This document shows positions 27,286-30,959 of a stretch of 30,959 bases of DNA, one piece after another. The notes beneath the pieces were generated by a model, which had not been told where the DNA came from, ran no database searches, and saw only the letters and a program-made list of their open reading frames with translations. Every line of letters begins with the position of its first letter. The stretch's first letter is position 1. Source of the stretch: Russula earlei (lineage: Eukaryota; Basidiomycota; Agaricomycetes; Russulales; Russulaceae); NCBI GenBank assembly GCA_025769875.1, contig JAGFNK010000602.1, forward strand, positions 1-30,959, in the 5' to 3' direction. The position numbers and the translations under genes are program-made.

Positions 27286-28088
27286 GCTGATCACTAAGGA
27301 CTCAGGAGCAGGTGGGCAAGGGTCGGAACAGATGGTACGCGGCGAAGGCGGCGTTGAACAGGAGGACGAGCCAAACGACGAGGAGGTACCAGATGGGGAC
27401 TGATAGGTGTTGCAAGAGACAAAGGCGAAGACTAGAGGCCAGTGTAGCGAGGGGCTTTAAACAAGGCGGTCGTTGAAGAGTACCTTGAAGACGAGAGTAG
27501 ACTTTAAACTGAGCAGTCGCAGGGGAGTACCCAGGAGGATGAGAGTATCACAAATGGACAGTCTTATGACTGCCATGCTTCATTGGGGCTTATATACAGT
27601 GTACAGGGTCGATTACAAAGCACTGGGACTATTCTAGACTCTTTGGTACCATCCAATAGGACTACAGAGGCATAAACTTGCTTGTGTCAAGTTTCAGGCT
27701 TACTGAGTGCATTACTGATCATTGTGGAGCGATGACATCATTATGATGTCACTGTGGGGCGCTTAGTGAGCCTATGAGGTCACTGTGGAGTCGCTCAGTC
27801 AGCCATGATGTCATTGGAGCCTTGATGACGTCAGATGATTTATGCAACAGTTTCTAAGAGTTTGTGCCGCTGTTTCGGGTCCATGGTGGCTGGGTGGCCA
27901 TGTGGCTGCCACGCGATGATTACCCGATTAGGAAACCGGTGCCTGGTCGTGTTAGAGTGCCTTTGCAATAGCAATATCTTGAGGGATAGCCCAGAAAATG
28001 GAAGGGAGTTGGCAATGCAAAGTGAGAGAGGTCTTTCTTGAGTAAAATAGGACAATCCTCGGCCAGGACTTGGCCTTGGTTCGTAACA
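27270..28088 (-). repeat. 3' LTR of gypsy-3 (about 819 bp; inner limit uncertain)
   Basis: The minus strand begins TGTTACGAACC right after the purine tract AAAGAGGGGATGAA (28089-28103). The other end is placed at 27270 (TGTCAAGACACG on plus), where MULE coding sequence stops making sense. A few bases either way are possible because the partner LTR is not in the window. It contains a TATA box and hairpin. Confidence 0.6.
27554..27597 (-). promoter_or_regulatory. TATA box and hairpin in gypsy-3 LTR
   Basis: The minus strand TATATAAG (about 27589-27596) is followed after about 14 nt by ATGGCAGTC-ATAA-GACTGTCCAT (27554-27576), a 9-bp stem with one bulged T. Confidence 0.5.
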
Positions 28089-28335
28089 TTCATCCCCTCT
28101 TTATAGACTTGTTGCTCCTGCAACAGTAGGAATTTGTTTCTTTGGAAGGTGGAGTAGTTTGCATATAAAAAGTCGAAGTCTGTTCATTCGTGGGGAGTTC
28201 TCCCTTGTTCTATGGATTGCTTTGGGGATAGCCGTGGTCGATTGAGTGCATGTGATCGCAGGAGTTCTCTGAAAAGTTTGTTGGTAACAAGGATAAAGGT
28301 AATCATCGACAGAGGTCATGATGAGAGTTGTTGGT

Positions 28336-29620
28336 TTAGGGGTTACTCCTGGCGGGAATTGTTCTAAGCGCCTTTGGATATTTCTGATGGAAGTCTTTAA
28401 CAAGTGATTGCGCTTTTGATAGGTTAGATGCTGGTTCCCAAGTATTTTCTGCAACCGTATACCCTTTCCATTTAACTAGGTATTGGATTCCTTTGCGGTT
28501 TGGGGAGAGCCGAGAGTTTAGGATCTGCTCTACTTCATATTGTTCTTCACCTTCGACTAATATTGGTGGTGGGTTTGAAAAGTTAGGACCATGGGCAATG
28601 GTTTCTTTGTAAGGTTTAATCAGGGAGTGGTGAAAAACCGGGTGTATCTTCCAAGACTTTGGTAGTTCGAGGCGAACGTTTACTGGATAGGCAGTGGTGA
28701 CTTTGAATGGCCCATAGCGTCGAGGGGCTAGTTTTGCTTTTGGGTGAGTCGTTTGTAGATTCGTGGCTTCCAGCCATACTTGATCCCCTTCTTTAAAACG
28801 AAATGTGGAGGATTGAGGTCCTGATTGCTTCATGATTTCTGTTGCTCGGTTCAGGGAGGCAGCTACTTCTTCTCTGAGTTGGTTTAGTCTTGATAGTCTT
28901 TCTTGGATTGAAGGGAACTTTGACGTAAAGGCAAGGGGCGGAGCAAATGTTGGGTTAAAGCCATACCAGACTTCAAACGGGGGTTTGTTCATAGCACTGT
29001 GTTGTCTGGCATTATGTGCGAATTCCATAAAGGGAACTAGTTCTGCCCAATTGTCTGCTTGATGGTTGCAAAATGTTCGTAGGTATTGTTCTAGTTCTTG
29101 GTTAACTCGTTCTGTTTCTCCGTCTGTCTGTGGGTGATATGCTGTGCTTAGTGATACTTTGACATTTAACTTTTTCCATAGTTCTTGAGTGACTTTTGCT
29201 GCGAATTGAGGGCCTCTGTCCGATATTATTTGTGTTGGGAGCCCTATTCTTCTCCAGACATTGTTCATGATTAGTGTCGCTGTTTCGTCTGCTGTGATTT
29301 TCTTGTGGCAAGGGGTAATGATTATTGCTTTACTGAATCGATCTACCATGACTAGGAGGCTGTCGAAGCCTTGTGAAATCGGTAGGTCCATGATAAAGTC
29401 CATAGTAATGCTTTTCCATACTTCTCCAGCTGGTGTAATCGGTACAAGGGGTGTTTCTGTCTTTGGACGGTTCTTTGTACTTTGGAAAATTGCGCAACCG
29501 TCTACATTACTTTTGACATAAGTTAGCATTCCTGGCCACCAATAGTTTCGGCTGATTAGTTCATAAGTTTTCCATTGGCCAGGATGTTCCAGTGGCAAGG
29601 GAGTCGTGGTGTAGTTTTAG
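28336..29620 (-). pseudogene. Gypsy-3 integrase with chromodomain
   Basis: 420 codons open from 29598, preceded in another frame by KILKLHHDSLATG. One extra A near 29590 separates HHDSLATG from HPGQWKTYELISRNYWWPGM. Zinc finger: H-H present, but the last Cys pair reads CAIFQSTK, so the second Cys is Phe. Catalytic core: ITMDFIMDLP (D), QIISDRGPQF (D), YHPQTDGETERVNQELE (E). C-terminus: RRYGPFKVTTAYPVNVRLEL and HPVFHHSLIKPYKET. Chromodomain: EGEEQYEVEQILNSR, IQYLVKWKGYTVAENTWEPA, LVKDFHQKYP. The stop is at 28336-28338. Nearly complete, but frameshifted at the finger. Confidence 0.9.
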
Positions 29621-30370
29621 AATTTTCTTTCTTAGGGTGTCGTTGTTTGGGATATAGACTTTTCCTTTGAATAGTATTAGTCCATCTTCAAGGTTCCAGT
29701 CCTGTAAGCCTTTGGATAGTTGCCTTGGTCCATTCTTTATGATGATTGCTAACGTGTTAGATACTTCTGGGTCATAGTCTTTGCTAGATCGTAGTTGTTG
29801 TCGAAGTTCCTGGTTGCCGATTGGTTCTGTAGCAGAGGTGCGTGTTGCTCTAATTTTAAAAAATTTGTCATCTAGGAGCACCTTTCCATCATTTTCGTTT
29901 TGTATCCCCTCTTTAAAGTCTGGCCACCTGGACAGACCGTCTGCTTGTTCATAGTTCCTGGGTGGTGGGTGATGGTGAAGTCGAAATTGCTGAGGAGTGC
30001 CCATCGGGCTTGTCGTCTCGTGAGTTTTTGTTTTGTCATGAAGTATGTCAAGTTATTGTGGTCTGTCCATAGATCAATGGGGTGTGTAGCGCCTTCAAGG
30101 TAGTGTTGGAAGTGCCAGAGGGATAAGACGATAGCAAGGAGTTCTTTATCGTAGATCATGTAATTTCGTTGTGCGGGGTCCAAGGATTTCGAGAAATAGG
30201 CTACTGGGTGATATCTGTTAAATTCATTGGGTTGTTCCAAGATTGCACCGACTGCAAAGTCACTTGCATCGCAGATGAGTCGAAAGGGTTTCGTATGGTC
30301 AGGTAACATGAGGATTGGGGCCGTTGTGAATGCTTGGATTAGTTTCTGAAATGCTTGTTCTTTCATCGTC
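29620..30370 (-). pseudogene. Gypsy-3 RNase H and linker
   Basis: FRLICDASDFAVGAILEQ (first Asp), YDKELLAIVLSLWHFQHYLE (Glu) and DLWTDHNNLTYF (third Asp) are all present. FTITHHPGTMNK then shifts frame by one missing base near 29937 into ADGLSRWPDF, the conserved end of RNase H. The linker to the integrase reads QDWNLEDGLILFKGKVYIPN. Confidence 0.87.
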
Positions 30371-30959
30371 CACCCACTTGAAGGGGTTTTCTTTCTTTGT
30401 TAAGTTAAACAAGGGCCATGCTATTCGAGAGTATTGGTGGATAAATCGTCGATAGAAGTTGCAGAATCCTAGAAATGCTTGTACTTCCGTAACATTGGTC
30501 GGAGTAGGCCACTTTGTAATGCCTATTAACTTGTCTTGGTCCATGGATATTCGTCCTTGGGAGATATTGATGCCTAGGTAACTAATAGAGGTTTGTCGGA
30601 AAGCACATTTCTCTGGTTTTCAAGTATAAGTCGTGGTCTTGGAGTGTTTTTAGGACCTTATGTGTCCAGTCGTCTAGTTCATTCAAGGTTTGCGCCATGA
30701 TTAGTATATCATCTAGATAAACAACCACTCGTTCAGTGGCAATGTATTTGCTAGGATGGTGTTCATAAAGTGTTGGAAAGTGGCTGGGGCGTTGCAGAGA
30801 CCAAATGTCATTATCAATGGTTCGAAGAGTCCTAATGGTGTCTTGAATGCTGCGAGGTGTTCATCGCCCTCTCTGAGGCGAATATTGTGTATCCCCATCG
30901 TACGTCAAACTTGGTAAGTATTGGGCTCCTTGGAGTTTGTCAATTAATTCAGGAATCAA
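30299..30959 (-). pseudogene. Gypsy-3 reverse transcriptase (C-terminal part)
   Basis: From the window edge: KLQGAQYL, then across a frameshift KFDVRWGY (catalytic Asp, about 30905), NIRLREGDEHLAAFKTPLGL, MTFGLCNAPATFQHFM, a one-base shift, and VVVYLDDILIMAQTLNELD (the YxDD active site, near 30715). Then come DKLIGITKWPTPTNVTEVQA and FLGFCNFYRRFIHQYSRIAW. A small duplication of about 4 bp near 30370 shifts frame into the RNase H. The RT N-terminus lies beyond 30959. Confidence 0.87.

Larger units (their letters stand above)
27270..30959 (-). mobile_element. Gypsy-3: Ty3/gypsy chromovirus, runs off the right edge
   Basis: Minus-strand order from the edge: RT, RNase H, integrase with chromodomain, polypurine tract, 3' LTR. 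It is the best preserved element: lesions are mainly single-base indels and the 420-codon integrase/chromodomain ORF is open. It inserted into the MULE pseudogene. Gag, protease and the 5' LTR lie beyond the window, and no post-pol accessory ORF is evident. Confidence 0.87.

Overview
This window looks like heterochromatin-like, transposon-dense DNA from a filamentous basidiomycete, probably an Agaricomycete. The evidence is: several Ty3/gypsy chromovirus-type retrotransposons with proline/glycine-rich gag and CCHC knuckles; a Ty1/copia LTR with RT remnants; Tc1/mariner-like and MULE transposases whose coding parts are split by 48-52 bp GT-AG introns; an Spt5-like NGN/KOW gene with 52-75 bp introns; and no bacterial features such as operons or Shine-Dalgarno sites. 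Species cannot be fixed from the sequence. No gene is certainly intact. Almost everything is a mobile element or a gene broken by one.

Layout. 1-1.4 kb: a coiled-coil/SAP-like gene (+) split by a 554-bp PIF/Harbinger-type MITE (416-969) with 98-bp TIRs and a TAA target duplication. 1.5-5.7 kb: gypsy-1 (-), a deletion derivative with 5' LTR 5217-5725, gag fused directly to an integrase-tail/chromodomain, a post-pol accessory region with a CCHC knuckle, and a 66-bp piece of 3' LTR. 6.7-9.8 kb: an Spt5-like NGN/KOW gene (-), with a clean spliced 3' half and a 5' half carrying nonsense codons and a 551-bp insertion flanked by a 48-bp exon duplication. 10.0-11.3 kb: an unrecognised, probably membrane-associated gene (-) with a clear intron. 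11.9-18.1 kb: gypsy-2 (-), with 3' LTR 11946-12479, accessory ORFs, integrase, RNase H, RT, protease and gag, cut off inside gag. 19.0-20.2 kb: a Tc1/mariner-like (DDE) transposase pseudogene (-).

20.3-26.1 kb: four copies of a roughly 330-bp repeat, one of them interrupted by a Ty1/copia LTR (21202-21638) with degenerate RT behind it; a gag-like fragment; a second Tc1-like fragment; and a pyrimidine-rich non-genic stretch. 26.2-27.3 kb: a MULE transposase pseudogene (+), truncated by gypsy-3. 27.3-30.96 kb: gypsy-3 (-), the least decayed element, with LTR, chromodomain integrase, RNase H and part of RT; it runs off the right edge.

The genes do not form a pathway. The story is nested insertion and decay: MITE into SAP gene, LTR-like DNA into the Spt5-like gene, copia into the 330-bp repeat, that repeat against Tc1-like transposase, and gypsy-3 into MULE. 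Two cross-cutting signals stand out. Several in-frame nonsense codons sit where the family expects Arg and look like CGA to TGA changes (C to T at CpG). Four unrelated LTR-type promoters carry a TATA box followed closely by a small hairpin, and the stem sequences differ while pairing is kept.
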